Positions 52,679-64,000 of a stretch of 64,000 nt of DNA are shown piece after piece. The notes beneath the pieces are model-generated. The model saw nothing but the letters and a program-made list of their open reading frames with translations. It was not told the origin of the DNA and made no database searches. The stretch's first letter is position 1; each line of letters opens with the position of its first letter. The DNA lies in assembly GCA_963693365.1 (NCBI GenBank), contig CAVNZM010000006.1, forward strand, positions 11,160,001-11,224,000. Reading direction: 5' to 3'. Both the position numbers and the translations under genes were made by a program. The stretch comes from Amoebidium appalachense. Taxonomy: Eukaryota > Ichthyosporea.

Positions 52679-53403
52679 GCACACACACGCACGCACAAGC
52701 ACACGTACACGCACACACACACACGCCCGTGCGCGCATGCACACTACCACACGCGTGTGTGCGCGCACGCACACACACATACACACACACACACGCACAC
52801 ACACGCACACACACACACATTTAGACACATGCGCGCAGCGCACGCGTGTTGGCACACACGCTCATGCATCAAACACCCACGCACACAGCTACTCAGTTAC
52901 TGACATTTACATCATGACATCCGCGTACACTCCGGATGTCACGGCAGGCGCCTTTGCCGACACACGTGGAAATATACACGCGCATACACACTAGGAAGTT
53001 TCCCTCTCTCCTGTATTTCCCCGCCCCCTCCTCTCCCCCGGCGGCCTACCCACCCAATCACGGTCATAAGCACACCCAAAGCCTGTTTGGCCTAGCATCT
53101 CACACCCTGTGCAGTGCCCGGGTCGCGCATCATTGTAGTTGTGCCCATGGTGGTGGGAGGCCTTCTGCTGCTCCTGCTTGTGTCCAGCTGCTGCTGCTGC
53201 AAGTGGCGCATCCACCGCAAGTATGCCCGCATCAGGCAGCAGATAAACACCCCCACAGCAAGCAGGCCCCACTCCCTCAGGGCCAGCCCAGTAATGCAGG
53301 TGAAGACTACACCTGTTGCTTCCCCCCCCAACCCCAGTCCCGTTCCCCTCCTACCTGTGACACTACCCACACACACACACACAGAGAGGGGGGGGAATGT
53401 CAC

Positions 53404-53444
<41 letters not shown>

Positions 53445-54022
53445 TGCCTCGGAGCGAGATAGAGAGAGAAAGGAAAATTAGTATGTAATGAATGAAAGAG
53501 GCCCCCAGTGCCTGCTTGTCCAAGTAGCATCATTTGCTTGGACATATATTGCCCCGCAACCCCAGCTTGAACAGTCCACCATCATCTTTACTGCCACACA
53601 CACGTACATGGATCTACACACCACCAATCTTTGCAGACACACACACGTACATGGATCTACACACCACCCATCTTTGCAGGCACACACACGTACATGGATC
53701 TACACACCACCCGTCTCAAAGTACGCAGACACACACACGGACACATCACCCCTTGCACGTGGGGGGTGCAGGGCAGGGCACTGACTGGCTGGGTGCAGAC
53801 CTACGGCACGATGAGTATGGGGGAGGCCGGCCCATCCGGTGTTTAGCCCCCAGGGGGATCAAATGCCCAGGGGCAAGATGGGGATTGTGCTGCTGCGGTG
53901 ATAAAGCCAAGTGGGGACGGCCTGTAATGCAGAGAGCAGCCTCAGTCGGGGCAGACACAGCCCTGGGGCCAACGAGCGGGGCCAGCTATGTGCAGGCACA
54001 CGTCAAGGAGACCCACAGTTAG
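51137..54022 (+). CDS. Type I single-pass membrane protein with PSI-like Cys module
   Basis: Proposed exons: 51137-51742, 52362-52434, 52897-52965, 53115-53299, 53799-53840, 53933-54022 (1065 nt, 354 aa); an extra 21-nt exon 52290-52310 is possible and exon 53799-53840 is weak. The start is uncertain: an ATG at 51137 gives a hydrophobic N-terminus (MCLLCAAGAWPCLC) suited to a signal peptide, but an upstream exon may exist. The 190-residue ectodomain has four N-glycosylation sequons (NVS, NGT, NVT, NST). It is followed by a Cys-rich stretch (CAGCVHVLGFKCAYC, then four more Cys) resembling a plexin-semaphorin-integrin fold. The transmembrane helix (IIVVVPMVVGGLLLLLLV) has a palmitoylatable SSCCCCKW next to it, then a basic juxtamembrane segment. 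The tail ends QAHVKETHS. No family name is assigned; PTTG1IP-like or plexin-domain proteins share this layout. Confidence 0.72.
52448..52830. repeat. Very long interrupted (CA)n tract
   Basis: (CA)n in three near-perfect blocks (52448-52524, 52542-52580, 52591-52676) followed by CA/CG-rich sequence to 52820. Intronic, between exons encoding the Cys module of the membrane protein. Confidence 0.95.
53597..53712. repeat. 43-bp minisatellite, 3 copies
   Basis: CACACACGTACATGGATCTA followed by CACACCACC recurs at exact 43-bp spacing (CGTACATG at 53603, 53646, 53689). Intronic in the membrane-protein gene. Confidence 0.92.
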
Positions 54023-54039
54023 GGCCACTACTTGCGGGG

Positions 54040-54070
54040 GCACACACACACACACACATACACACACGCA

Positions 54071-54133
<63 letters not shown>

Positions 54134-54135
54134 CA
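54040..54135. repeat. (CA)n tract just after the membrane-protein stop
   Basis: About 90 bp of CA repeat begins 18-20 nt downstream of the TAG at 54022, so it would lie in the 3' untranslated region. Confidence 0.92.
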
Positions 54136-54139
54136 CGCA

Positions 54140-55022
54140 CGCACGCAGACACACAGACGCACACACATGCACACTCACCGGCATGCGCCATACACGCATG
54201 CACATGCACCCCCGCACATGTACCACGAACAAATGACATGTACTCGCTATGCCACACACACATGTACAAACCACACCACGTGCACACATTATATGCGCAA
54301 ATATTCATTTATAATCCTGACAGTCACTTGATCCAACACACCGCCACAGAAGACATGCATATCACACATGAATATGAATATATTAGCGTTATCTTGGGAT
54401 CAAACGCCATAGTTCACGAAGGTATTTTAAAATTTTTAATTCTCTGAACATAGGCCTGTGGCCTTGCAATAGTGTCACCCGTCAGGCAGGCATGTATAGG
54501 TAGCGGACACTGTATTTGTTCAGCCCGGTGTAGTGCACTGTATTCGTTAGTTAGTGTACATGAAGAAGAAAAAATACACGATTACTATTTCACCCACGTA
54601 TGCCAAACCTGTTCGTCTTCATTTGTTTGCTGACTGGATCGTATGTCCCTATGCTTGTGGATACATTCATGTTGGACACAGGCCCAAGTTTCTCTTTCCA
54701 AGGGCATAAAGCTATCGATATTGTACAGATTGTACATGGGCCTTCTCATACAACCCCAACTGCAAGGTAAATACCATACGAATAAGGTCATGTGCTCTCT
54801 TTTTGATTGAAACTGCGTCAAGAAGCCTTGAATATATACTGCAATAGTTTGCTGGTGCCCGTGTCGGGCATTGCACCAATGGCAGATTGTATCGATGTCC
54901 ACACGCCACCTTCCGCTGTTATGTTCACTGTTACAGCAGTAGCTACATGGTACTGTTCCACACCTTTGACTAAACGTTTCGTGCATAACTATTCCTGAGG
55001 GCCCCGAGGGTGCCGGAAGGCA
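54140..55022. other. Spacer between convergent genes
   Basis: No supported exon. Ordinary AT-balanced DNA without microsatellites after about 54200. Several short open frames on both strands lack splice or start support. Confidence 0.5.
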
Positions 55023-55868
55023 CTAGAAGAGGGCCTGCTGCTGGGCGGCCACCCTGTGCACCAGCTCACTGACCGGGGAGCAGCTGCTGCGTGCAAACAG
55101 TGCCTTGCGGCTGCCCTTGCCAGCCTCGCTGCCTGCACGGCCCTCACCCTCGCGTCGTGTCACCACCTCCCGGTCCCCAAAGCAGCGGCCGTCCGGAAAT
55201 AGCTCCTGGCGTAGGCTTTGCACCTGTTCGTGTGGGCTTTGGTCAGCCTCTTCAGCACAACAGCAGAAATGCTTAAACACGAACTACTGTAGCATGCTGT
55301 TCTAGTGAGCAAGGGGTTATTTATGTCCAGATGCGCCCATGTCATCAGCACACATCACAATGCACACAAATTGAATGCCCACGTCACATCACTATGCACA
55401 TCTAAAGCACACATCACAATCAGTGTAACAGTTGCTTAGCCTAAATTCCACGTGTTTTTCTACTGAGCCTTCCGTCTTCCCCCTGCCCACAAGAGTCCAG
55501 TTCTTGCTTCCTGTCCTGATGGACCTGCCTACTGCAGCCCACAACAACTCCGCTGCCTTCAGCCCACCCACCTCAGCCTCTATCTGGGTGACCTGCTCGT
55601 CCGTCAGCCGCACTGCGTGTGTGCGTGACCTTCTGTCGTACTCGCTGAAGTATGTGCGGTACAGCTCGTATGTCTCGTGCGTCTCTACGTGCTCGTTAAA
55701 AGACACCCGTCTGTTCAATGCGCTTCTTTGCGCCCGCACTGGTGGCTGCACGGGCGCACCATTGAGCTTTGCGTGTGCCTTGCTCTGGAAATACGTGCTG
55801 TCTGGGGCCTGCCGTGCGGCGGCCGCGGCGGCCACAGCCCCCAAGGCGCGCTCACCCACATAAACCAT
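55023..55868 (-). CDS. 192-aa protein with RVSF (candidate PP1-docking) motif
   Basis: Two exons: 55868-55491 (126 codons) and 55223-55023 (66 codons plus stop), joined at a GT donor after WTL and an ACAG acceptor before VQSLRQELF; an acceptor further upstream (ADQSPHEQ) would also keep frame. The N-terminus (MVYVGERALGAVAAAAAARQ) is Ala-rich. Residues 54-57 are RVSF, within LNRRVSFNEHVETHETYELY. RVxF with a preceding basic residue is the docking motif of protein phosphatase 1 partners, so a PP1 regulatory role is a reasonable inference. The rest is charged (DEQVTQIEAEVGGLKAAELL) and predicted helical, with a basic C-terminal region. No signal peptide or membrane segment. I do not recognise the family. 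Confidence 0.7.
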
Positions 55869-57227
55869 GGCTAACGGTCAGGTGGCCCTGCCGGCCCTAT
55901 GCTAAGGTGCGCTGGCCTGTATTCTCCTGCTTCCTCCGTGAAAGTGTTTCGACGATCCGATCGGACCTCTCAGGTACATTAATCAATGGAGACCTCCGGC
56001 AACTGAGGCGGCCATCAGGAACTACAGGAATGCATAAGCTAGAAGGTGGAGTTCATTCATACACCTATGTGTGGTTGAGGACATAACATAATGCGTGTAT
56101 TCGAACAACCTGCACACAGTACTCGCCCGACGTTGCTACGGCTATTGTAGTTGCTACGCCCTCCAACACTTGCTTCGTTGTAAAACATATGCCGTTGGCC
56201 CGTTTTGAGGCTTTTAGAATGATGACCAATCCACATCTTTGATACCTAAACGGCACCAATTTGTGTGACAGATAGCCAATCGACCGTTGCTATATTTCTT
56301 AGACCCAATCAGATAATGCCAATCTAGGGCGGAATTTAGGTAATCCAATCACAACTCCAAATAGCTTTGGTATTTGCTGGTGGCTAAAGCCACGTCGTTA
56401 TGGGATCACAAAAAACATGGGACAGATAAGCCGGTAGCGGTGTATGTGGCTCAGACATATGAAATCCATATATAATCAGATATGTAATTGTAAGTTTCAC
56501 CGTTTGAAATAGCATCTGTTACATGGTAGAACTTTATATGTAGACGTGTAGACCGCAGCGCTCCTGGCTGCAGCACTGGTAGCGGTGCAGTATCCTGGAA
56601 GGCCTTGGACGTTGAACACCTGGGAAGGAATCAGATGGCGGTTGATGCTTATTGGTCGTCACATTAGTAACTCGCATGCTGATTGGCCTAGAATGTATCA
56701 CATAATGGCACCCGTGCACATGTGCCCTTGAGTGTGATGGGAAGGGGGGGGGGGGGGGGGGGGGGGGGGGGAGGGGGGGGGAGGGGGGGGGGGAGGGAGC
56801 GGGAGGGATGATCGTGTTGGAGAAGACAGGGGCTAGGAATGAAATGTGACCGGGCGGGGCTGGCTCACTTGGCTAACTCCTCGTATGACGACTTTCGAAC
56901 AGGGTATCTCTTTGATAAGACGGGAGTCTCGAAGTCTTTTTGTGTGATGCGTGATACCCATTCAGAGGAGTCACAGTCAGAGCCCCACTTTTAGCAGTGC
57001 AGTACCTTGCAGCTCCGTGTCGGTGCACAAGAGGACAAGCACTACACACAGTTAGGCCGGCCCTTGCTGGTGCATCAGTGTGCAAGCCCACTGGGTGTGC
57101 CCCAGTTTGATAACTACCGTGCTACATGAGCTGCAGAACTAGAAAGAGGCCCCCGGCCGAGCCGTATTTATTACTATGTGTGGCTGCATGTGGGCCCGCC
57201 AGGGCGCCCCCCATATCATTGTGCAGC
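55869..57227. promoter_or_regulatory. Upstream region of the RVSF gene with CCAAT cluster
   Basis: Five CCAAT pentamers on the plus strand lie within about 125 bp (56226, 56276, 56305, 56319, 56345), 360-480 bp upstream of the minus-strand start. Beyond them is a poly-G block (56744-56795) and the 3' flank of the ATP synthase gene. No exon is seen. Confidence 0.55.
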
Positions 57228-58487
57228 TTAGACCACCTGGCGCAGAGACGCCGTGATCTGCTTGATCTTGGTGGCCACGCTCAGGTCGATGCGCTTGTCC
57301 CCCAGCTCCACAACCAGCCCACCAATCAGAGACGCATCCACCTGCAGCAACACCGTCAGTCACACAGCCATAGCAGCACCAGTACGTGCACCGAGGTGCA
57401 GCACACACACACATACACGACACGCAATGCAAAACGTGGGCACATGTTTTTGAGATCCATGCAGAATACCCGTGGTTCACGACGTGCACTCAATAGGCCG
57501 CTATGCCTGACAGACCAGCCAACACCTTACCCAAGCCTAATGCTCACAGACTGAGCTTGGCCATCCACATTCCAAAATGTTCCCTGCTGTGTGGAGAGTG
57601 GCAGAACAACCGTAAAAGGGGGACGAGGGTAACACAGCACCTGTGTAATTTGGGCCTTGCAGGGTGTAAATCACGTCTAGCAGACCACAGCTGCAGAACA
57701 CAGCAAGACACAAGCACAGGGGAATTATAATCATAAACGAATAAGAGGGTGGAAGTCAGTGAAGGCCATTGCAACAGGCACGAACCTTGGTGTCCAGCAC
57801 GAGCGTTTCACCAGACTGCAGGAATCGGTTGAGCTGCTTGGACAGCGCCGTCTTGTCGGATGCAGACAGCGGCTGTGTGTGTGTGTGTGTGTGCGCGCGC
57901 GCGCGTGTGCATGCGAGTACAAGCATTTCCGTGGGATGCGCGTTGCAAGCAGATTAGTAAGCGAGTATGCGCACAGGCAGATCCAACAAACATTGAACGA
58001 GTATGATCGCAAACATGTCGACATCGTGCAGGATCACGTGTTCTATAAGTTTTGGTTCACCAAGGGAAACGTAAAAGCACACAAGGAAATATCTGCCCAC
58101 AGCACAGTGCACATTCTACCACCAATACAAAAAGCACGAGACATGGTGAGTGCCCGAGGCGGAGTGACAGGACCTTGTCGTGCACTCCATGCAACACGCT
58201 CCATGCTCCCCAATCCCTCCCCCCCCACCAACCTCTTTCAACCCATACATTCTCTCCGCGCCAAACATACAACTCCACTGCCCCCTCCCCTCCGCCTCCA
58301 AACACACACACACACACACAGATAACCCCTTTCGCTGCATCCATTGCTTTAAGCCAATTCCACATGCCTTGCATCATATCCTCCTCACTCTCCCCCCCCC
58401 CCCGGACCCCAGCCCGATTTCCCAACTAGAAGCACACACAAACCACACGGCCATTCGACTTTACACACCCTGCACGTCAGAGACTGC

Positions 58488-58518
<31 letters not shown>

Positions 58519-59100
58519 AACACACGCACACACACCTTGGCGGAGTATGCGGTGGCAGCCACCTCCTTGCGCTCAGCACGCATGATGGTGAGGAAGGCAT
58601 CGATGATGGGGCCGCTCTCCGTCAGCCGGTTGTTGCTGGCAATGATGTCTGTGCCCAACAGTCAGAGTCAGCCCTGGCACACACCCTACTGGCTGCATCA
58701 TACGTGAGTGGGTGGGCCTTGCATTTGGGTCGTGTGTATGGGCAAGTTGTGGGGACATGGAGGGTCCGCCCCCTGGTTTGCAAAAGTGCACCATTTTATC
58801 ACGAGCCCCCAGGCCCATTAACGGGTCACCAGGACGACTCACATCTAACGTGCATGTGAGGACAGGTGGCTGGCCTCAGAATGTGCACGGCCAGACCACA
58901 CAGGCAGCGCATGCGATTCTACTGGTCACATGTGCACTTGTGTCTCAGGACCCCCAGTGGGGACATTCCTTCCTCTCCCCATATTATCAATCGGGTGATG
59001 GCCTGTGCCAATCCACTATCTTGGGTATTGTGCCTGTGAATAACATCGTCGAAACCTTCAAAGTTACCTTCCTATTTTTTTTGTGTGTGTGTGTACACAA

Positions 59101-59135
<35 letters not shown>

Positions 59136-59496
59136 CAGTCTCAGAGAACGAGTACACATTTATGATGGATGACACAATGCAGAGTGCAAAGCACACATAA
59201 AAGGTATGCATAATAAGCAGAGTCCGTCCTTAGGGGAGGCCCAAGTCATACACAGTGCTTCGGCCTAAACCCATTCACGGGGGAGGGGGAAGGGGGGGGG
59301 GGGGGGGGGGGGTTTGAATGCGTCAAAAAGTACGAAGTACACAAGAACAAACGGATAACACGATGCAGAATGCAAGCCATACATAAAGAGTATGCATAAT
59401 AAGCAGAGCCCATCCTCAGGGGGGGCCCACGTCATCCACAGTACCCGAGTTTCGACCTATTCCCCTCGTTAACGAAACCCAACTCAGATACTGTTT

Positions 59497-59530
<34 letters not shown>

Positions 59531-60195
59531 AAAAGGAACGAGCTGCATTCCTGGGCATAAGCAATCTTCCAACACATGGCCCCTGTGTCTGTGTGTGCAC
59601 GAGTGTGTATGCATGCCCGTGTGCCTGAGTGTGCCGTGTGTGCCTGCTTGATTTCCTGTATTTGCATGTCTGTGAGCCTGTGTGTTCATGCCTGTGTGCC
59701 TGTGTGTGCATGCATGTGTGCCTGCTGCACGTACCAAAGAAGTCCGTGGTGAGGGCCGAGAATCTGCCCTTCTTGAAGATGGCGTTGATGCCGGCCTGCT
59801 TCTCCGAACGCTGCAGGGCGGCATTGTGCAGGAAGTCCCTGAAGGCCGGGTTGGCCGCCACCATGGTCTTGACCACCATGAGCTCCTTCTCCACCTCGTT
59901 GAGCGCCTGCAGGTGCACAGATGCACGTGTACGTGAGCACGTGCACGTACACATCAACACACACATGCAAATTATGTGCACGGATGCGAACACACACGCA
60001 ACGACACACGACACGAACACAGAAATTTATGCGCTGTATGCACACATGCATACTCGCACGGCACACAACCGACAGAAAGTCACACAAAACATGGCTGTGG
60101 TCAGTAAGCCCACATGCACATCCCTATTCAATGCCCGTGCTAAACAAAAACGAAGAAAGACCACAAACACAGTGGCACCACCAGCACCGTTCCAC

Positions 60196-60244
<49 letters not shown>

Positions 60245-62192
60245 GCGCGCACACACACACGCACACCACGTGCAGTCGCGCACACACCACACAGCACCCG
60301 AGACAGCTAGTAGTGCAGGCAACACATGCTAGCGCTAACCCAACGACCAACTCTGCCGCCCATCAACCACGTGTTCTTGTGTATCTGCTGCAGAGCCCCT
60401 TGGAGGCCACGGTGCAGGCCTTACTGCCAGCACCTACGTGGCTGAGCCCTCGGCATTTTGCTTCTTTCCCATGCCCTCACTCCTTTCCCCTAAATCCATT
60501 ACAACCCCCTCATCCCTACCCGCCGTTACATATACATACATATGTGCTATACATATCTGTATATATCAGATGATGTATGCAATACTATGCATGTATGCAT
60601 GCACACACACGCGCACGCAGACTAGATAAGTTCCTCACTCATGAGGGTGCCATAGGGTTGGGGGAGCAAGTGCAAATGATAGTGGCTAGGGAGCTAGACC
60701 ACGGCACAGTGCACACATCAAGCACAGAGACACAGTAAGTGCACTGTCTGCAGGTAGTACAATGCGTTTCCGGGGGGGGGGGGGGGGGGGGGGGAGGGGA
60801 GGGCAGCCCCTGTTTGCACAGAAGAGCAAGCACTCACAGCACACACCTGCTTCTTGGCGGCGGCAGCATAGAGGGCGTGGGCATAGCGGCCAGCAAGGCC
60901 GTGCACCTGGATGGGTGCCTGCAGCAGCTCCCAGTCAGTCACACTCCCCCCACACAGTAGCACCCCCCCCCCTCCCCCCCCCCTTGAAAAAAACGAACAC
61001 AGACACACACACACGCTGCGCCCGCACGCACCCAAGCCCGCACGCAAGCAAGCAAGCACGCACACACATACACACACCATCCCCCGAACCCCAGTGAACA
61101 AATCAGATCTATTCCATTCAAACAACTTGCGTACGCCCAGGCAGGCATATGAGCACGCATGACGTCCTGTGCCTTTGGCTCCCTAGCCACCAAACTGCCA
61201 GCCACGTTGCCCCCTATTTGTGCAACTACAGTATGAAAAAGGTGTGCCAAATTTCAGTTCCATTTTACGCCAACTCGGTTATTCCTTCCCCCTCACTCCC
61301 ACCCCCCAACACGCCCATCCACCCACCCAACTCCCGGACCCCTTTCTTTCTCCGAATATACAAAAAAGGCAAAGCATCAGGGACACCAGCACACACACAA
61401 CACAAGCACGACATGCATGCACTAAACATGCATGCAGGGTACCCGGATGCAGGCACATTCACGGATACATCGTGCTATCAATCGGCAGCCAAGTACATTG
61501 CCAAGTACATTCACAACATGCACTCAACAAGCACAGCAAGAGAACGAGAGACAAGCAACAACAGGCACACCACAAATGGGACTGAAGAAAGTAAGAGACC
61601 CAGCACCACATGTATGCACCACACACAGGGAGACCACGTACCTTTACGGCCTGCGAGGCGGTGGCATAGCCACGGGTGGCCTGCTGATGGGAGAGAAAGG
61701 GGTCAGAACACAGCAAGCTGGCACTGGCACAGAAACCCAGAAGCCTCTCCTATCCGTTACGTGCTCGTACTTGGCTCTTGTGCTACGTGCTGTGCTACGG
61801 GAGATGTAGTGTATAGCGCTAGACAGACTAAGTGATGTGCTCATGACATAAGCATAGACGTACGGCTAGTAACCCTGCAATCGCTCCCTTTGCCGTGTTC
61901 GTCTGAAATAACAACACCTGAACGTGGTCGACTTGCAGCTGCGTATCTGTCACGGTACAAGAAAGAAGTCGTCGTTTGCTCTGAACATGTGCCTTAGCCT
62001 CTGCGGTTTCTTCCCCTGCTCCTTTCCCTGGGTCCTCCCTTCCGTTTGAACATCCACAAATCTACCCTGCCTTAAAGCCCTTTGATGTAGGCCTTCTAGT
62101 GTCTCGTCTTTATCATCAGAGCATGAGTCTCAGGGCAGAGTAAAAGCTTTCCTCAGGCCACGTACAGAGAGGGCGACTGCTGAGCGGAACAT
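57228..62192 (-). CDS. ATP5PO: Mitochondrial ATP synthase peripheral-stalk subunit OSCP
   Basis: Seven exons: 62192-62166, 61683-61642, 60918-60847, 59906-59735, 58648-58536, 57872-57786, 57341-57228; total 627 nt, 208 aa (human 213), all in phase. OSCP links the F1 head to the peripheral stalk of ATP synthase. The first two exons encode a mitochondrial presequence (MFRSAVALS, then QATRGYATASQAVK). The mature part starts with the family motif IQVHGLAGRYAHALYAAAAK, followed by ALNEVEKELMVV, NPAFRDFLHNAA, ALTTDFFG, NNRL and IIDAFLTIMRAERKEVAATA. The C-terminal beta region carries GGLVVELGDKRIDLSVATKI, which includes the family's conserved GG-V-GDK-iDlSv pattern. It lacks in-frame stops or missing domains. 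One acceptor (57873) abuts a (CA)n tract. Confidence 0.96.
59099..59475. repeat. Tandem duplication, two units of about 186 bp, each with poly-G
   Basis: A unit containing a poly-G run, GATGCAGAGTGC-type sequence, TATGCATAATAAGCAGAG and CAGTRC is repeated with offset 186 bp (TATGCATAAT at 59205 and 59391). Copies differ by roughly 15-20 percent. A third poly-G run at 59499-59528 may start a decayed third unit. Intronic in the OSCP gene. Confidence 0.85.
60200..60260. repeat. (CA)n and CG-alternating tract
   Basis: About 36 bp of (CA)n followed by GTGCGCGCGCGC and more CA repeat, in an OSCP intron; a potential Z-DNA segment. Confidence 0.9.
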
Positions 62193-63805
62193 TTTCCTGT
62201 GGGTGCTTGGGCGAGAGGGAGCAGTAAAAGTCCACACAGCGGTGTCCGTCTGGCGCGGGCAGGTGTGCGCGCGCACATAAAGACACAGCGACAAGGCAGG
62301 CAAGGGAAGCATGGCCGCAGGCCCCCTAGACTTTTACACTTGCCTTTTTGGGTCTTTTTAGCTTGACGTGGCGCTAGGCCAATAGGAGCTCGTCTTTATA
62401 TCTCCCTGGACTAATCTACAAAGCGAATACTCGTACTAAAGAGGATGTAGGCTTCATCAAGGCCTGCCTCCAAAGTTTTGTGGGGCCCCAATCATCCGGT
62501 TGACGGGTAGTATAATACTATTCCTGTGAGAAAGTTAGAAAAAAGCATGCAATAAAGCTGCATATAGGAGAAGTCCTGTCATATGCCCCTTTACCGACAT
62601 CCTCCATGCTACCATGACGCGTACGTGCGCTACATGTGCACACGTGAATGCTGGCATGCATGGCCATGGCCAATGCATTGACAACGTGGCCAATGCATTG
62701 ACAACGTGCATCCGGAGGTGCTGGCCTGCAACCCGAGTCCAGCAATGGCAAGCCATCTGGACCACCGAGCATATGCATGCATATGCCACGGCCACTACCT
62801 GTACGGTAGAGTACTGTGTTGTTGCACGTAGCACTGTTAGTAGCATGAGAGCTCGAGGCACGTATTGCACTGATCATGAGGGCCCGACTCGGAGAGCGCA
62901 TGCAGCGGGTGGCCCATATACCTGACTGGGTGCTGTGCATGCATTTGGAAAGGCAGCTGCAGGCATTCGAACAACCAGAATGCAAAAATAGTAAGGTTAC
63001 CTCTCGCTGTCTGACTCTGAGTCAATGCATATGATGGCCTCTGTCAATAGCCGGCTATCGGATATCAGTCACTTAGCAATCGAGTTCCGAAATTTAGCTT
63101 CAGCCCCCCCTCCAACCCCCCCCCCTCCCCCCCCCCCCCCGGCGGGTAGGCGAGTCTAGATATATCTGGGTATAACTAAGCTCAATAGGCGAAAGCAATT
63201 TCACTTTAGTTTTGATGTCTTTCAAACATATTGACGTTGTGCGGGGGAACCGGGGAGGGGGAGGGGGCACAAGGGAATCATTCCCGTGCGGATGTATTCA
63301 AATACTAAAGTGTATTCACAAAAAGCTGTTTGCACCGACCAGCGGCACCAGAACTAAGCACCTGTACGTCAGGTGGGAATAGATACCAGTTAATGCAATT
63401 GAAAGTGTTGTGGATGTGTGGTGTGTGTGCTTTATAATTTGTGTTTGTCTTTTGGCAATGCACGTTCCTGAACACTGAGGGAGTGTTTCTCTTGCTTGCA
63501 TGCTGCCATTCTATTAAAATGTATGTGCCTGTGTGATAGTGTTTCGCAGCGTGCATGATTGTTTGCACTTGAGACATGAAGCAACCACATACGAGCCACA
63601 TTCTACTTTCACTCATTCCTACCGAGGATCGAAAGTGAAAACATGCAATGCCTCAAAAAAAACATAAAATTTTCTCTCCTTATCTATTGCCATTGCACCT
63701 TCATGCCTAAGCACACAACCCACCCCCCACCTCTTCCATAACTCACTACATGATCACATTCAAATGCCCAATCCCATTCCTGCATAGACACATACCCCTA
63801 TCCGA
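62193..63805. promoter_or_regulatory. OSCP promoter region and 3' flank of the tail-anchored gene
   Basis: GGCCAATAGGAG occurs near 62377, about 185 bp upstream of the OSCP start, a good CCAAT-box position. A 20-bp sequence (GGCCAATGCATTGACAACGT) is duplicated at 62667-62708. Mixed DNA and a C-run (63110-63139) follow. No exon is supported. Confidence 0.55.
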
Positions 63806-63909
63806 TCACCACCTGCCCAGCCTCTCGAGGATGTGAGGTAGCAGTGCAGCCAGCAGCACCACGATGAAGGCAATCATCAGCGGGTGCACCAGCACACTGC
63901 TTGGCCCCC
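63806..63909 (-). CDS. C-terminal exon of a tail-anchored membrane protein, partial
   Basis: The exon begins after a GCAG acceptor at 63910 and runs to TGA at 63806, encoding about 33 residues after two phase nucleotides. A hydrophobic helix (HPLMIAFIVVLLAALLPHIL) is followed only by ERLGRW, so the protein ends in a single C-terminal transmembrane segment, as in tail-anchored or C-terminally anchored proteins. The rest of the gene lies beyond the right edge, on the minus strand. Family unknown. Confidence 0.55.
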
Positions 63910-64000
63910 CTGCAGCCATACACTAACTTAGTTTCCGGCCAAGTTCTAACTGCCCCATACATCAACATTTTTTCCGGGGGGTGGGGTGCCCGGGGGGGGG

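Overview
This is nuclear eukaryotic DNA. Every recognisable gene is split by many introns with GT-AG ends, a few apparently GC-AG, and splice phases chain exactly from exon to exon. Exons are GC-rich. Introns and intergenic DNA are crowded with G or C homopolymers (often 20-50 nt), dinucleotide tracts ((CA)n, (GT)n, (GA)n) and short minisatellites. Encoded proteins include prohibitin, mitochondrial ATP synthase OSCP, a FIRRM/C1orf112-type recombination regulator, an astacin protease and a fungal/plant/protist-type threonine synthase. Threonine biosynthesis, extreme intron density, a secreted astacin and a PSI-like membrane protein suggest an intron-rich unicellular or early-branching eukaryote, perhaps holozoan-like; the taxon cannot be fixed from this window.

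Layout. 24-3472 (-): four-exon gene for a 93-aa acidic protein, divergent from 3985-7394 (+), prohibitin-1 in seven exons, across a ~510-bp shared promoter. 7395-11290: 3' flank and repeats, no convincing gene. 11291-12731 (+): possible five-exon gene for a 105-aa unknown protein, convergent with 13152-14771 (-), a two-exon astacin metalloprotease. 14772-16832: gene-poor. 16833-19085 (-): unknown multi-exon gene. 19963-33231 (-): 24-exon FIRRM-like gene, head-to-head with 34168-44249 (+), threonine synthase in fifteen exons. 44250-51136: long gene-poor region with three unusual repeat arrays. 51137-54022 (+): type I membrane protein with a PSI-like Cys module. 55023-55868 (-): 192-aa protein with a candidate PP1-docking RVSF motif. 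57228-62192 (-): ATP synthase OSCP, seven exons. 63806-63909 (-): final exon of a tail-anchored membrane protein that continues beyond the window.

Primary metabolism and mitochondrial genes (prohibitin, OSCP, threonine synthase) sit beside a genome-maintenance gene (FIRRM) with no operon-like logic. Two gene pairs are divergent over short intergenic spacers, and CCAAT/ATTGG pentamers recur upstream of starts. The most unusual signals are: intron architecture (sense C-runs just after donors, (CA)n directly abutting acceptors); a ~480-bp array of imperfect palindromes around AGAATTATTCT; a two-part array of GATATATC/GAATATC palindromes; a CCAAT array; and a 54-bp-arm hairpin in an intron.
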